From CAUZWH01 sp965247665 (GTDB lineage Bacteria > Pseudomonadota > Alphaproteobacteria > SHVV01), in NCBI GenBank assembly GCA_965247665.1, contig CBDFHH010000004.1:62001-126000 (forward strand): a stretch of DNA of 64,000 nt. Direction: 5' to 3'. This document shows, in pieces, positions 1 through 9,587 of this stretch; position 1 is the stretch's first letter, and every line of letters starts with the position of its first letter. The notes beneath the pieces were generated by a model, which saw only the letters and a program-made list of their open reading frames with translations, was not told the DNA's origin and made no database searches. The translations under genes were made by a program, and so were the position numbers.

Positions 1-1
1 G

Positions 2-373
2 ACCGGACCGAGGCGTGTGTACCTTAATGCGCAAGCCCAGGACATCATCGAACGCCGGCCGCGCCGCGGAAGCGACTATGTCTTTCCCTCGCCCCGCGTT
101 CCCTCCCGGTCGTTATCGAAGGACATGAAGCTCTGGTACCGCGTCAGGAAAGAAGCTGGAATCGAGGACGTGCGCCTGCACGATCTGAGACACTCCCATG
201 CCAGTCAGGCCGTCCTCCAGGGCGTCCCTTTGCCCGTGGTATCGAAGCTGCTCGGTCACAGGGCCCTATCGATGACGCTTCGCTACGCGCATGTGGCGGA
301 CCAAGAGGTCCAGGCGGCGGCGGAGCGGATTGGAGACACCATTGCCAAGGCTTGTGGCCTATCTGGCTCATAA
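2..373 (+). CDS. Tyrosine recombinase (integrase), C-terminal part, cut by window start
   Basis: This is the catalytic C-terminal end of a phage-type tyrosine recombinase, which cuts and rejoins DNA at attachment sites. The reading frame is open to the window edge, so the N-terminal part lies outside; the GTG at 17 is probably an internal codon. Visible catalytic motifs are LHDLRHSHAS (box II HxxR), LLGHRALSMT (the second His) and RYAHV with the nucleophilic Tyr. The stop codon TAA (371-373) lies inside a tRNA-fMet 3'-end sequence, which is the usual arrangement for an integrase next to its own attachment site. It is thus the integrase of an element lying mainly upstream of this window. Identification as a tyrosine recombinase is secure; which element it moves is inferred. 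Confidence 0.93.
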   Translation, partial: TGPRRVYLNAQAQDIIERRPRRGSDYVFPSPRVPSRSLSKDMKLWYRVRKEAGIEDVRLHDLRHSHASQAVLQGVPLPVVSKLLGHRALSMTLRYAHVADQEVQAAAERIGDTIAKACGLSGS

Positions 374-411
374 CCTGAAGGTCGTTGGTTCAAATCCAAC
401 CCCCGCAACCA
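365..411 (+). other. Attachment site: tRNA-fMet 3' fragment
   Basis: These 47 bases match the 3' part of an alphaproteobacterial initiator tRNA: anticodon loop CTCATAA, 3' anticodon stem, T stem GTTGG/CCAAC around loop TTCAAAT, acceptor strand and encoded CCA. The 5' half of the tRNA is absent because the integrase coding sequence occupies that place. This is what an att site looks like at the end of an element that integrated into a tRNA gene and rebuilt the tRNA at its other end. DNA to the right would then be original chromosome. The match to initiator tRNA is from memory of that sequence. Confidence 0.85.
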
Positions 412-414
412 AAT

Positions 415-448
415 AAAGCCCGTAACTTCAAATAGTTACGGGCTTTTT
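415..448 (+). terminator. Rho-independent terminator after the tRNA fragment
   Basis: A perfect 12-bp stem (AAAGCCCGTAAC paired with GTTACGGGCTTT, 415-426 and 435-446) closes an 8-base loop and runs into five T residues. It is probably the original terminator of the tRNA-fMet gene and now also ends integrase transcription. Confidence 0.85.
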
Positions 449-476
449 CGTTTTGGCGCGCCAGCGCAATTTATGT

Positions 477-508
477 CCGGGGGAGCACCGGGGGAGCAAG
501 CGGGAGCA
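477..508 (+). repeat. Three tandem 11-bp repeats (CCGGGGGAGCA)
   Basis: CCGGGGGAGCA occurs at 477-487 and again at 488-498, followed by the degenerate AGCGGGAGCA at 499-508. The helical-turn spacing and position 65-100 bp beyond the att core would suit arm-type recombinase or accessory-factor sites. That role is inference; the repeat itself is plain. Confidence 0.6.
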
Positions 509-597
509 TAATCCTGCACGTTTCTGCGCGACACCGCGCACGCCGCCCCGACTGAGATCGCGACGTTGGCGGCTTACCCGCCGACCTTGGCCAACGT

Positions 598-3500
598 TCA
601 GAACCGCATCTGGCCGCGCAGCATCACAGCGTGATCCGCGGCGGCATCGTTGGCCGGCTCGCGCCGCGCGCCCTCGAAGCTCAGGTCGAACGCGGGCGCG
701 ATCTCGAAGCGAATACCGATCCGGTAACGTCGCGACCCTTCGTCCGCCAGCGCGAACCCGCCATAGGGTGTCAGCAGCCCCTGGCCGCCGAGCGCGCCGA
801 AGCCATAGCCGAGCTCGCCGTCCAGCCGCATCTGCGGGACGTTGTCATTGGCCGTCCCATCGTCGCTCGCCAGTTCGGCGACGTCCTGGTCCCACAGACG
901 ATCCACCCCGCTCGCCGTCTCGCCCCAGGCCGGGAAGAGGCTGAACGACAGTCCCCGCCCTTCGGCGCCCGGGTCGAGGCGGAGCGAGCCGCCGAGGCCC
1001 CATTCCCGGTAATCGCTCTGCCCCGCCAGCACCCGGCCGTTGCCCTCGATCGTCAGGCCCGAAGCCGGGTCGCGATAACGCAAGCTGCCGCCGATCTCGA
1101 TGCCGGTGCCGGTGATCCCGTCGCCCCCGTCATGGCGCAGACCCAGCTCCAGGGACGGCGTCAGGGACCCGCCCGAGGCCAGCGCCTGCTCGTGGCTGCC
1201 CTCCAGCGCCAGCCGCAGACGGTTGGCGTTCACCGTCTGCTGCGCGATCAGGCCGTCGTCGCCCTCGCCCTCGACCTCGACCTGCGCCCACGAGGCCTCG
1301 CCCTTGAGCATGAGCGTCGTCGTGCCGCCCGCGATCGGCGACTCATCGGTCATCAAGGGACCGCTCGCGCCCGCCGCCGCCGTCTTGAGCGTCGTGTCGC
1401 TGCGCCTTACCGGGTAGTCGGGGTCGCCATCGCGCACCTGCGCGTCCTCGATCTCGATATCGCCCCACCCATAGCCCACCGTCGCCCAGAGACCGAGACC
1501 CTGTGGCGAGGTCCAGCCCAGATAGGGATGAACGCTGGTCATCCGGCTCTGATAGTCGCCGCGCACCGGCGACGATCCGGTACCGTCGCTATAGTCGAAT
1601 TCGCCGATCGAGCGCGACAGCGCGAGCCCGGTCAGGAGATCGTCGCGCAGGCATCCGTCGATGCCGATCTGGCCGGTCAGCACCGTGCCGTCCCAGGCGA
1701 AGGCGGACTCCGTGCTCTCCAGCACCTGCCGCTCGCCCCGGCCCCACACCACCGGCCCGCCGGCGCCGGGTGCCATGCCGTCGTTCACCGCCGCGAGCGG
1801 CAGCCGGAAGGACGAGCCAGCCAGCACGTCGTCGAGGGTGAGCGTACCGTCCTCGATCGCCGGCGCGTTGGATCGCAGCGCGCCGGCGATGGTCGACCCG
1901 CCGGCCAGCGTGTAGGCGGCCGCCTGTTTGCCGCACGCCTCGTCCATGCGCGCACCGATCGCCCGGTTGGTCACATCGGCGAGGGTCAGCGCGTGCTTGG
2001 AGAGAATCTCGTCGTTCAGGCGCCGGAAGCGCGCCTGGACCACGGCGCCTTCAGCGTCGATGATGGTCAGCGTGGCCGCGGCCGGCGCGCCTTTCGCCAC
2101 GTCCGTGGGCAGGTCACCGAAGCCCAGCGCCACCCTCACGTCATGGAAATTGTCGTCTTGTTGGGCCTGTCCCGTGGCCTCGATGGTGAAGCTCCTGGTG
2201 GTGTCGCCCATCTCCTCGAATTTGAGCGTGACGGTCCCGGTCGCAGGATCCAAGACATCCGGATCCGTAACCGTAACCGTATAGTCGGCCGCCACGGTCC
2301 GGCCCAGTGGGGTCACCGTGATCGGGATCTCCAGCGCGTCGGCCGCTTGCTTGCTCAGCTTCACCGTCACCCTGACCGGATCGCCGCCCTCTTCGACCGC
2401 ATAGGCCGCGGCGCCGAAGCGCACCGAATACACCCGCACCACGCTAATGGCCATGGCGTACGCCACGCTGTCGCTCTCGCCGTCACTGACCTTGAACCCG
2501 AACGTCGCGATAGGATCGCCGTGCGCGTTCTCCGGCGGAGTGTAGAGGAGGTTGCCCGCTTCGAGGTCGGCCGGCGTCACCTGCGGGGGTGGGGTGACGC
2601 TGGTGATGGCCGCGCCGTTAAGCGACAGCGTCCCCCGGTCATTCCCCTCGTCATCCACGGGCGGCGAGGCGATCGTCACGTGGTGCAGTGTGTTCTCTTC
2701 GATGTCCGAATAGTCGAAGTCTTTCATCGTAAAGCGGTACGATTCGTTATCGTTCATAGACACCTTCCCGTTGTAACCCGTGGGGGGGTTGTTGAACGGC
2801 GTGGCGTTGGCGGCGGATGCGTCGCCCTCGCCGGCATCGTTCATCGCGCGCACTGCCAACGTGTACTCGGTGCCGTTTTCCAGGCTGGGAACGGTGTATC
2901 CGGTGGCATTGGTCTGGCCATGGGCGCTGTTGGGGATGTTGGTGAAGCTATCGTCACCGTTGATGCTGACCTGGTAGCCGGTGATGGTGCTGTCGTTCGG
3001 ATCGGTCCAGGCAAGTGTAACCTTGCGGTAACCCGGCCCGACCGAGGAAATCTCCGGGGCGGCCGGCGGCGCAATCGGCCTGGCGGTCACGGTGGATGCC
3101 GGGCCGTTACCGGGATCGTTTACCGCGCGCACCGCAAAGGTGTACTCGGTGCCGTTGGTCAGGCCGGTCACGATGTATCCGGTGGGGGGCGCATTGGGGT
3201 CGGTTACGGGGATGTTCGCCCAGTCAGTGTAGGTATTGTCGTCGCTGCTCCTCACCTTCGAGCGGACCTGGTACTTGGTGATCGATCTGTCGCTCGGATC
3301 GTTCCACGCAAGCACCACCTGGCCGTCGCCCGGCGTGGCCGAGGAAATCGTCGGGGCGTCCGGCACCGCAATCGGCGTGGCCCCCACGCTGGAGGCTTCG
3401 CCGTCACCGGAAGCGTTCACCGCGCGCAGCTCAAACCCGTACGCGCTGCCGTTAGTCAGGCCGGTCACGGTGTAGGTGGTGGTGGTCGCACTGCTGCCGA

Positions 3501-6500
3501 CGATGTCGCTCCAGTCGCCGAAATCGGCGCCGCTCACCCTCTGCCGGTACTGATACTTGGTGATGCTGCTGTCGTTCGGATCGTCCCAGGTCAGCACAGC
3601 CTGCCCGTTAGCCGGCATGGCCGCGAGGTTCGCCGGGGCGGCCGGCACCGGCACCGGCGTGGCGTCCACGCTGCCCGCTCTGCCGGTGATCACGGTGTCG
3701 TCCCCGGACGTATCCACCGCCTGCACCGTGAAGGTGTAGTCGGTGCGATTGGTCAAGCCGGGAATGAGCAGGGTCGTCTGATCCCCCGAGCCGGGCGAGA
3801 GAAACGTTTCCAAGAGCGGGTCCACGGAGTTGATGGGCGTGTAGTAGGTGCTGACCTTATAACGGTCGATCCCGGGGTCGCCCCTGTCCCACGTCAGCAT
3901 GACCTGGCCCTCGCCCGGCGCCGCCACCAGACCGGTCGGCGCGGGCCACAGGGGCGTGGCGGTCGCTTCGAGTGACGCCGCGCCGGCACCGGACAGATTC
4001 ACCGCGCGCAGCTTGAACGTGTACGCGGTGCCGTTCGTCAGGCGGGTACCGGTGCCGTCGCTCAGGACGGTCACGGTGTGTGTGGTGGTGGCCGCACCGC
4101 TGCCCTCGATATCGATGAAGGTCGTGCCACCGTCGGTGCTGTACTGGTATCCGCTGACCGTGTTGTTGTCCGGGTCGTCCCAGGACAGTGTGACCTGACG
4201 GTCCTCCCCCTCCGTGCCCATGAGGCCCGTCGGGGCGGCCGGGAGCGTCGGGGCGGTCACGGTAGACGCCGCGCCCACACCAGAAGCGTTCTCCGCGCGC
4301 AGCGCCAAGGTGTACTCGGTGCCGTTGGTCAGGCCGGTCACGATGTATCCGGTGGGGGGCGCATCGGGGTCGGTGACGGCGATGTCCGTCCAGGCAGTGT
4401 AGGTGCTGTCGTCGCTGTCCTTCACCTTCGAGCGGACCTGGTACTTGGTGATCGAGGTGTCGCTCGGATCGGCCCACTCAAGCGCAACCTGGCGGTCGCC
4501 CGGCGTGACCGAGGAAATCGTCGGGGCGGCCGGCACCGCAATCGGCCTGGCGTTCACGGTGGCTACCAGGCCGTTACCGGTAGAATTCACCGCGCGCAGC
4601 GCAAGCGTGTACTCAGTGCCGTTGGTCAGGTCCATGACCGTGTGTGCAGTGGTGGTCGCACTGCTGCCCTCGATCTCGGCGAAGGTCGTACCGCCGTCGG
4701 TGCTGACCTCATAGTCATAGTTGCCGATGGTTGCATCGTTGCTCGGCTTGCTCCAGCTCAGCGCCACCTGGCCGTCGCCCGGCGCGGCCGAGAGGTTCTC
4801 CGGGGCGTCCGGGATCGCAATCGGCATGGCGTCCACGGTGGACGCCGGGCCCTCACCGCTACCGTTCCCCGCGCGCACCTCAAACGTGTAGGTCGTGCCG
4901 TTGGTCAGGCCGGTCGCGGTGTATGTGGTGGGGGGCGTGGGGGGCGTCGCATAGGGGTTGGGGTGGGTGATGTCCACCGGGTCAGTGTAGGTGCTGTCCT
5001 CGCTGTCCTTCACCTTCCAGCGCACCTGGTACTTGGTGATCGTGATATTGCCCGGATCGTCCCATTTCAGCACGACCCGGCTGTCACCCGGCGTGGCCGA
5101 GGAAATCGTCGGGGCGTCTGGCAGCGGCGGCGCCACCGGTGTGGCTTTCACGCTGGCCTTCACGCTGGTTTGGGTGCCGCCGGCTGTGGTCGACCACACC
5201 GTGAAGGTATATTCGGTGCCGTTAGTCAACGGATTATCGATACCAACGGTATCGTCAAGCGTCGACTTCGGTTCGCTTAAGCCGATGAGCGAAGAAAGTG
5301 CATAACCGGGGCCTATGGTTGTGAGAATATAGTCTTTCGCCCCGGGGACGCCCTCCCACTCCAGATGGACCCGGGTGTGGTCCGGCGTAACCGTCAGGAA
5401 GGTCGGCGCGGGCCACCGGGGCGTGGCTTTATCGCTGGACGCCGCGCCCTCGCCGGAAGCGTTCACCGCCCGCAGCTCGACCGTGTACTCCCTGCCGTTG
5501 CTCAGGTCGGTCACGGTGTAGGTGAGGGTGTCGTCCGTTTCGCTTGCGCTGATGTCGCTGCTGCTGATGGCGACCCAGTCGCTGAAAGCGCGGCTGCCCC
5601 TCTTCTGCCGGTATTGGTACCCGGTGATCGGGACGTTGCCCGGATCGTCCCAGGTCAGCGCCACCTCGCCCCCGTCGCTGCCCCGCGTGGCCGCGAAGTT
5701 CGCCGGGGCGGTCGGTACCGCGATCGGCGTGGCGATCACGGTGGCCCACGGGCCTTTACCGGAAGCGTTCTCTGCGCGCACCGCCAAGGTGTACTGGGTG
5801 CCGTTGATCACGGTGTTACCGCCACCATCGCTCAGGAAGACTACGGTGTATTCGGTGGTGGTCGCGCTGCTGTCACCAATGGGGACGAAGGTCGTCACGC
5901 CGCCGTTGGTGCTGTAGTCGTACCCGCTGATCGTGAGGTTGTTCGGATCGTCCCAGGTAAGCAGAACCTCGCCGTCACCCGCCGTGGGCGTGAGGTCCGT
6001 CGGCGCGGCGGGCAGAGCCACCGCCGGTGTGGCGGTCGCGGTAGATGCCGCACCGGTGATCTGGAAATTGGTGAAGGTTCCCGACGCCGCCCGCACTGTG
6101 AAGGTGTAGTTGGTGCCGTCGGTCAACCCGCCAACGGATACGGTCGTCTTATTCCCCGATCCGGACTCGTGCGCATTATCCGAAACCTGAGTGTTGGTGC
6201 CGGTGAGCGTCGTCCGGACCGCATAACGGGCGATCCCGGAGCCGCCCGTGTCCCACTGCAGCACGACCCGGCCGCTGTCCGCCGCCGCCGTCACGACCGG
6301 CGCGGGCCACAGGGGCGTGGCGGTCACGCGGGGCGCCGCGCCGGGACCGGAATCGTTCACCGCGCGCACCGCCAACGTGTAAAGGGTGCCGTTGGTCAGG
6401 CCGGTCACGGTGGTGGTGGTGGTGGCCGCGCTGCTGCCCTCGATATCGATGAAGTTCGTGCCGCCGTTGGTGCTGACCTGGTATTTGGTGATCGTGCTGT

Positions 6501-8955
6501 CGGCCGAACCGTCCCAGGTGAGCGCAACCTCCTGGCTACGCGCCGTGGGCGAGAGATTCGCCGGGGGGTCCGGCACCGGCGCCGGCGTGGCGATCTTGCT
6601 GGAGGGCAGGCCGGTGATCACGGCGGTGCTGCCGGACGTATCCACCGCCCGCACCGTGAAGGTGTATTCGGTGCCGTTGGTCAAGGTGGAAATGGTGGTG
6701 GTCGTCGTGTTCCCCGATCCGGCCGGGACGTCCAAGATCTCAGGCGTCGCGCCGCTGCTGGTGGCCTGCCAATGGATCCGATAATGGGTGATCAAGGCGT
6801 CGCCCGTATCCCACTGCAATATGGTTTTGCGGTCGCCCGGATCCGCCGCCAGATCGGCCGGCGCGGGCCACAGTGGCGTGGCGGTGATGGCGGCGGCCGT
6901 GCCGCCAGCTAAATCGTTAGCCGCGCGCAGCGCCAACGTGTATGCGGTTCCGTTGGTCAGGCCGGTCACATCGTGTGTGGTGGTGGCCGCACTGCTGCCG
7001 ATGATGTTAGTGTAGTTAACGCCGCCGTCGGTGCTCACCTGGTATTTGGCAATCGTGCTGTCGGCCGGATCGTCCCAGGTCAGAGTGGCCTTGCGGTCTT
7101 CACCCTGCGTGACCGAGAGGTTCGCCGGGGCGGGCCACAGGGGAATAGCATCGGCGTCGGCCGGATTGCCGTTTCCGGAAGCGTTCACCGCGCGCAGCGC
7201 CAACGTGTACGCGGTGCCGTTGCTCAGGCCGGTCACGATGTGTGTGGTGGTGGTGTAACTGCTGCCATTCATATGGTTGAAGGTACCGCCGCCGTCGGTG
7301 CTGTACTGGTACTTCCTGATGGTGTTGTCGCCCGGATTGGTCCAGGACAGCGTGACTTGGCCGTCACCCGCCGTAGCCGAGAGGCCCTCCGGGGCGGCCG
7401 GTGGCGCGCGCGGCGTCGCGGTCGCGGTGGATTCCTGGCCGGGACCGGAAGCGTTCCGCGCGCGCAGCTTGAACGTGTACTCGGTGCCGTTGGTCAGGCC
7501 GGTCACGGTGTGTTCGGTGGTGTCCGCACCGCTGCCGTCGATGTCCGTCCACGCAGTGTAGGTGCTGTCGTCGCTGTCCGTCACCTTCGAGCGGACCTGG
7601 TATCTGGCGATCGTGTCACCGCCCGGATTGGACCAGGACAGCGTGACCGCGCCGTCACCCGGCACGGGCAAGAGGTTCGTCGGGGCGGCCGGAAGCGTCG
7701 CGGCGGTCACGGTGGCTGCTGCGCCGTTGCCGCCAACATTCTTCGCACGCACCGCAAACCTGTACGCGGTGCTGCTGGTGAGGCCGGTCACGGTGTATCC
7801 GGTGGGGGGCGCATCGGGGTCGGTGACGGCGATGTTCGCCCACGCAGTGTAGGTGCAGTCGTCGCAGTCCGTCACCTTCGAGCGGACCTGGTATCTGGTG
7901 ATCGTGTTGTTGCCCGGATCGCCCCAGGTCAGCGTCACCTCGTCGGTTTCATCCGACGCGGCCGAGAGGTTCGGGGCGGCCGGAAGCGTCGCGGTGGTCA
8001 CGGTGGCTGCTGCGCCGTTGCCGCCAACATTCTTCGCACGCACCGCAAACGTGTACGCGGTGCCGCTGGTGAGGCCGGTCACGGTGTAGCTGTCGGTGCT
8101 CGCATCACTGCCGTCGATGTCGGTCCAGTTGCCGTAGGCGCCGTCGCCTGTTTTCCAGCGATACTGGTACTTGGTGATCGTGTTGTTGGCCGGATCGTCC
8201 CAGGTCAGCGCCACCTGGGTTTCACCCGGCGCGGCCGAGAGGTTCGGGGCCGCCGGGGCCAAGGTGTTCCCCTGGACCCTGATTTGTATCGAAGTCGAGT
8301 ACACACCGCCATCACCCTCCCAGCCCCCGGTTCCGTCAGACCGGCGCGTGTAGCGGTGATCGCCGATGCTCCACCCTATGGCCTTGCCGGAATCTTCGTT
8401 GTCGTTAGCCGTCAGGTTCCAACGAGGTCTGGTTCCGCTACCGTCAAACGTCATGTGCACGAAGTATTGGGTGTCTCGATTCAGACGGGCTCCGCCAGGG
8501 GCGGTGAATGTCTGGAGTCCCGTCCCCACGTTGGACGGGTTGGTCAAGGTGTATAAGACCGCGTTGCTCGGGCGACCCGATCCGGTGGCGGCTCTCACCG
8601 TGACCGTCAGGGTTCCACTACCCGGAGCCCCCTGCGTGTCCAACTGGATACTTGATAGGTCGTAGCCCCGCGTATTCTGGCCCGTAAAGAACCCCTGAGC
8701 GCAGTCTAGTTCTATTACTGGTTCAGAACCCAAGACACATGCTGTATGGCCGTGAGTGGTTTGCCCCGTGTTGCTCACGAGGGTCTGGGCGTGCGCCGGC
8801 GCCGAAAAGCCGAGCAGCAGCGCGGCGGCGGCGAGGAACGCGCCGATGCCCGCCAGCCGTGGGAAAAGTCTCACGGAAACTGTCCTCCTACGCGCGCCCG
8901 TTCGATACAACGCCGGGCTACTTGCGTTTTTGGCGTCAATTATATCGTTATTCAT
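598..8955 (-). CDS. Giant fibronectin type III repeat protein with autotransporter-like C-terminus
   Basis: A 2,785-residue predicted secreted/outer-membrane protein. After a basic N-region a hydrophobic stretch ending APAHAQ (residues about 36-57) is a signal peptide. Residues about 58-230 form an unclassified N-terminal domain. About 19 fibronectin type III repeats of 90-110 residues follow (about 235-2055), each with a P-A-P start, a W core and an L-T-N-G-T-x-Y-T turn. Then come a cadherin-like segment (about 2055-2170), a Calx-beta-like segment (about 2175-2290) and a C-terminal region of alternating amphipathic strands ending in Phe (GQMRF), typical of an autotransporter barrel. The likely role is surface adhesion. 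No secretion partner is next to it. Start: ATG at 8955, with only a weak ribosome binding site. Long antisense frames across it are shadows of the repeats. Confidence 0.85.
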   Translation of the reverse strand: MNNDIIDAKNASSPALYRTGARRRTVSVRLFPRLAGIGAFLAAAALLLGFSAPAHAQTLVSNTGQTTHGHTACVLGSEPVIELDCAQGFFTGQNTRGYDLSSIQLDTQGAPGSGTLTVTVRAATGSGRPSNAVLYTLTNPSNVGTGLQTFTAPGGARLNRDTQYFVHMTFDGSGTRPRWNLTANDNEDSGKAIGWSIGDHRYTRRSDGTGGWEGDGGVYSTSIQIRVQGNTLAPAAPNLSAAPGETQVALTWDDPANNTITKYQYRWKTGDGAYGNWTDIDGSDASTDSYTVTGLTSGTAYTFAVRAKNVGGNGAAATVTTATLPAAPNLSAASDETDEVTLTWGDPGNNTITRYQVRSKVTDCDDCTYTAWANIAVTDPDAPPTGYTVTGLTSSTAYRFAVRAKNVGGNGAAATVTAATLPAAPTNLLPVPGDGAVTLSWSNPGGDTIARYQVRSKVTDSDDSTYTAWTDIDGSGADTTEHTVTGLTNGTEYTFKLRARNASGPGQESTATATPRAPPAAPEGLSATAGDGQVTLSWTNPGDNTIRKYQYSTDGGGTFNHMNGSSYTTTTHIVTGLSNGTAYTLALRAVNASGNGNPADADAIPLWPAPANLSVTQGEDRKATLTWDDPADSTIAKYQVSTDGGVNYTNIIGSSAATTTHDVTGLTNGTAYTLALRAANDLAGGTAAAITATPLWPAPADLAADPGDRKTILQWDTGDALITHYRIHWQATSSGATPEILDVPAGSGNTTTTTISTLTNGTEYTFTVRAVDTSGSTAVITGLPSSKIATPAPVPDPPANLSPTARSQEVALTWDGSADSTITKYQVSTNGGTNFIDIEGSSAATTTTTVTGLTNGTLYTLAVRAVNDSGPGAAPRVTATPLWPAPVVTAAADSGRVVLQWDTGGSGIARYAVRTTLTGTNTQVSDNAHESGSGNKTTVSVGGLTDGTNYTFTVRAASGTFTNFQITGAASTATATPAVALPAAPTDLTPTAGDGEVLLTWDDPNNLTISGYDYSTNGGVTTFVPIGDSSATTTEYTVVFLSDGGGNTVINGTQYTLAVRAENASGKGPWATVIATPIAVPTAPANFAATRGSDGGEVALTWDDPGNVPITGYQYRQKRGSRAFSDWVAISSSDISASETDDTLTYTVTDLSNGREYTVELRAVNASGEGAASSDKATPRWPAPTFLTVTPDHTRVHLEWEGVPGAKDYILTTIGPGYALSSLIGLSEPKSTLDDTVGIDNPLTNGTEYTFTVWSTTAGGTQTSVKASVKATPVAPPLPDAPTISSATPGDSRVVLKWDDPGNITITKYQVRWKVKDSEDSTYTDPVDITHPNPYATPPTPPTTYTATGLTNGTTYTFEVRAGNGSGEGPASTVDAMPIAIPDAPENLSAAPGDGQVALSWSKPSNDATIGNYDYEVSTDGGTTFAEIEGSSATTTAHTVMDLTNGTEYTLALRAVNSTGNGLVATVNARPIAVPAAPTISSVTPGDRQVALEWADPSDTSITKYQVRSKVKDSDDSTYTAWTDIAVTDPDAPPTGYIVTGLTNGTEYTLALRAENASGVGAASTVTAPTLPAAPTGLMGTEGEDRQVTLSWDDPDNNTVSGYQYSTDGGTTFIDIEGSGAATTTHTVTVLSDGTGTRLTNGTAYTFKLRAVNLSGAGAASLEATATPLWPAPTGLVAAPGEGQVMLTWDRGDPGIDRYKVSTYYTPINSVDPLLETFLSPGSGDQTTLLIPGLTNRTDYTFTVQAVDTSGDDTVITGRAGSVDATPVPVPAAPANLAAMPANGQAVLTWDDPNDSSITKYQYRQRVSGADFGDWSDIVGSSATTTTYTVTGLTNGSAYGFELRAVNASGDGEASSVGATPIAVPDAPTISSATPGDGQVVLAWNDPSDRSITKYQVRSKVRSSDDNTYTDWANIPVTDPNAPPTGYIVTGLTNGTEYTFAVRAVNDPGNGPASTVTARPIAPPAAPEISSVGPGYRKVTLAWTDPNDSTITGYQVSINGDDSFTNIPNSAHGQTNATGYTVPSLENGTEYTLAVRAMNDAGEGDASAANATPFNNPPTGYNGKVSMNDNESYRFTMKDFDYSDIEENTLHHVTIASPPVDDEGNDRGTLSLNGAAITSVTPPPQVTPADLEAGNLLYTPPENAHGDPIATFGFKVSDGESDSVAYAMAISVVRVYSVRFGAAAYAVEEGGDPVRVTVKLSKQAADALEIPITVTPLGRTVAADYTVTVTDPDVLDPATGTVTLKFEEMGDTTRSFTIEATGQAQQDDNFHDVRVALGFGDLPTDVAKGAPAAATLTIIDAEGAVVQARFRRLNDEILSKHALTLADVTNRAIGARMDEACGKQAAAYTLAGGSTIAGALRSNAPAIEDGTLTLDDVLAGSSFRLPLAAVNDGMAPGAGGPVVWGRGERQVLESTESAFAWDGTVLTGQIGIDGCLRDDLLTGLALSRSIGEFDYSDGTGSSPVRGDYQSRMTSVHPYLGWTSPQGLGLWATVGYGWGDIEIEDAQVRDGDPDYPVRRSDTTLKTAAAGASGPLMTDESPIAGGTTTLMLKGEASWAQVEVEGEGDDGLIAQQTVNANRLRLALEGSHEQALASGGSLTPSLELGLRHDGGDGITGTGIEIGGSLRYRDPASGLTIEGNGRVLAGQSDYREWGLGGSLRLDPGAEGRGLSFSLFPAWGETASGVDRLWDQDVAELASDDGTANDNVPQMRLDGELGYGFGALGGQGLLTPYGGFALADEGSRRYRIGIRFEIAPAFDLSFEGARREPANDAAADHAVMLRGQMRF

Positions 8956-9176
8956 GCTCGTCTGCTTGCGGTCAAGCTATACCCTTCGCCGGCCGCGGGC
9001 CTCGCTAGCGGCCTTCGGCCGGTGACGGTACCACGGGGCGCACCCTTTCGATCTCGAAGCGGCCGGCGAATGACGCGATACCGACGCTCAGACGCCGGAT
9101 TCAGTGTTCGTGGTCGGACTTCACTAGCCGCCCGCCGGCGGCGAAGACGATCACGTCGTCGACGCACCGGCCCCTG

Positions 9177-9458
9177 TCACGAGCGCACGCCCTCAAACAC
9201 CGCCGCGCAGGGCCGCGGCGGGCTGGTCGAACGGAGACACTCTCCCTGCTCCGCGAGGACGTGACGAATGTCGGGTAGACCACCGCGCGGCCCGTAGGTC
9301 CGCATCAAGCTCTCGACCCGATAGCGGCCGCGCCGGCCGCACGGCTCGCAGACCACCGTGAGGGTTCCGCCGGGACCAAGATCGCATAACCGCACCGCCC
9401 CGCAGCCGGCCACGAGCTGTCTCAGCGGCCATTTGCTATCGGATTCGGTTAAATTCAT
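9177..9458 (-). CDS. Small Cys-rich hypothetical protein (possible zinc ribbon)
   Basis: A 93-residue protein with the core CEPCGRRGRYRVESLM followed by GLPDIRHVLAEQ and two further cysteines (GECLR, RPCAAVF). I recall small alphaproteobacterial proteins with a C-x-x-C-G-R-x-G-R-Y core and a G-L-P-D-L segment, which supports real coding; four cysteines could bind zinc. It lies 220 bp upstream of the giant repeat protein on the same strand. Function is unknown. The high GC of this stretch also keeps other frames open, so confidence is moderate. Confidence 0.55.
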   Translation of the reverse strand: MNLTESDSKWPLRQLVAGCGAVRLCDLGPGGTLTVVCEPCGRRGRYRVESLMRTYGPRGGLPDIRHVLAEQGECLRSTSPPRPCAAVFEGVRS

Positions 9459-9587
9459 CCTTCCGATGTTCTCGTATTGTTCTCATGCTCCATTCACCCT
9501 ATAGTGCCCCGCTTCGATCGTCGACTCGGGGCCTGACGGCACGCCTGAGACCACCATGCGGCGCTCGCGGCCAGGGAGGACGGCACA

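Noticed and set aside
631..8556. Long plus-strand open frames (for example 631-3975, 4078-5280, 5365-6912, 6973-8556)
   Set aside because: They lie antisense to the fibronectin-repeat gene, read as Arg/Gly/Val-rich low-complexity sequence without a fold, and exist because GC-rich repeats keep the opposite strand open.
8956..9176. A gene between the repeat protein and the small Cys-rich protein
   Set aside because: Open frames there are short, Arg-rich and without ribosome binding sites; nothing else of note was seen.
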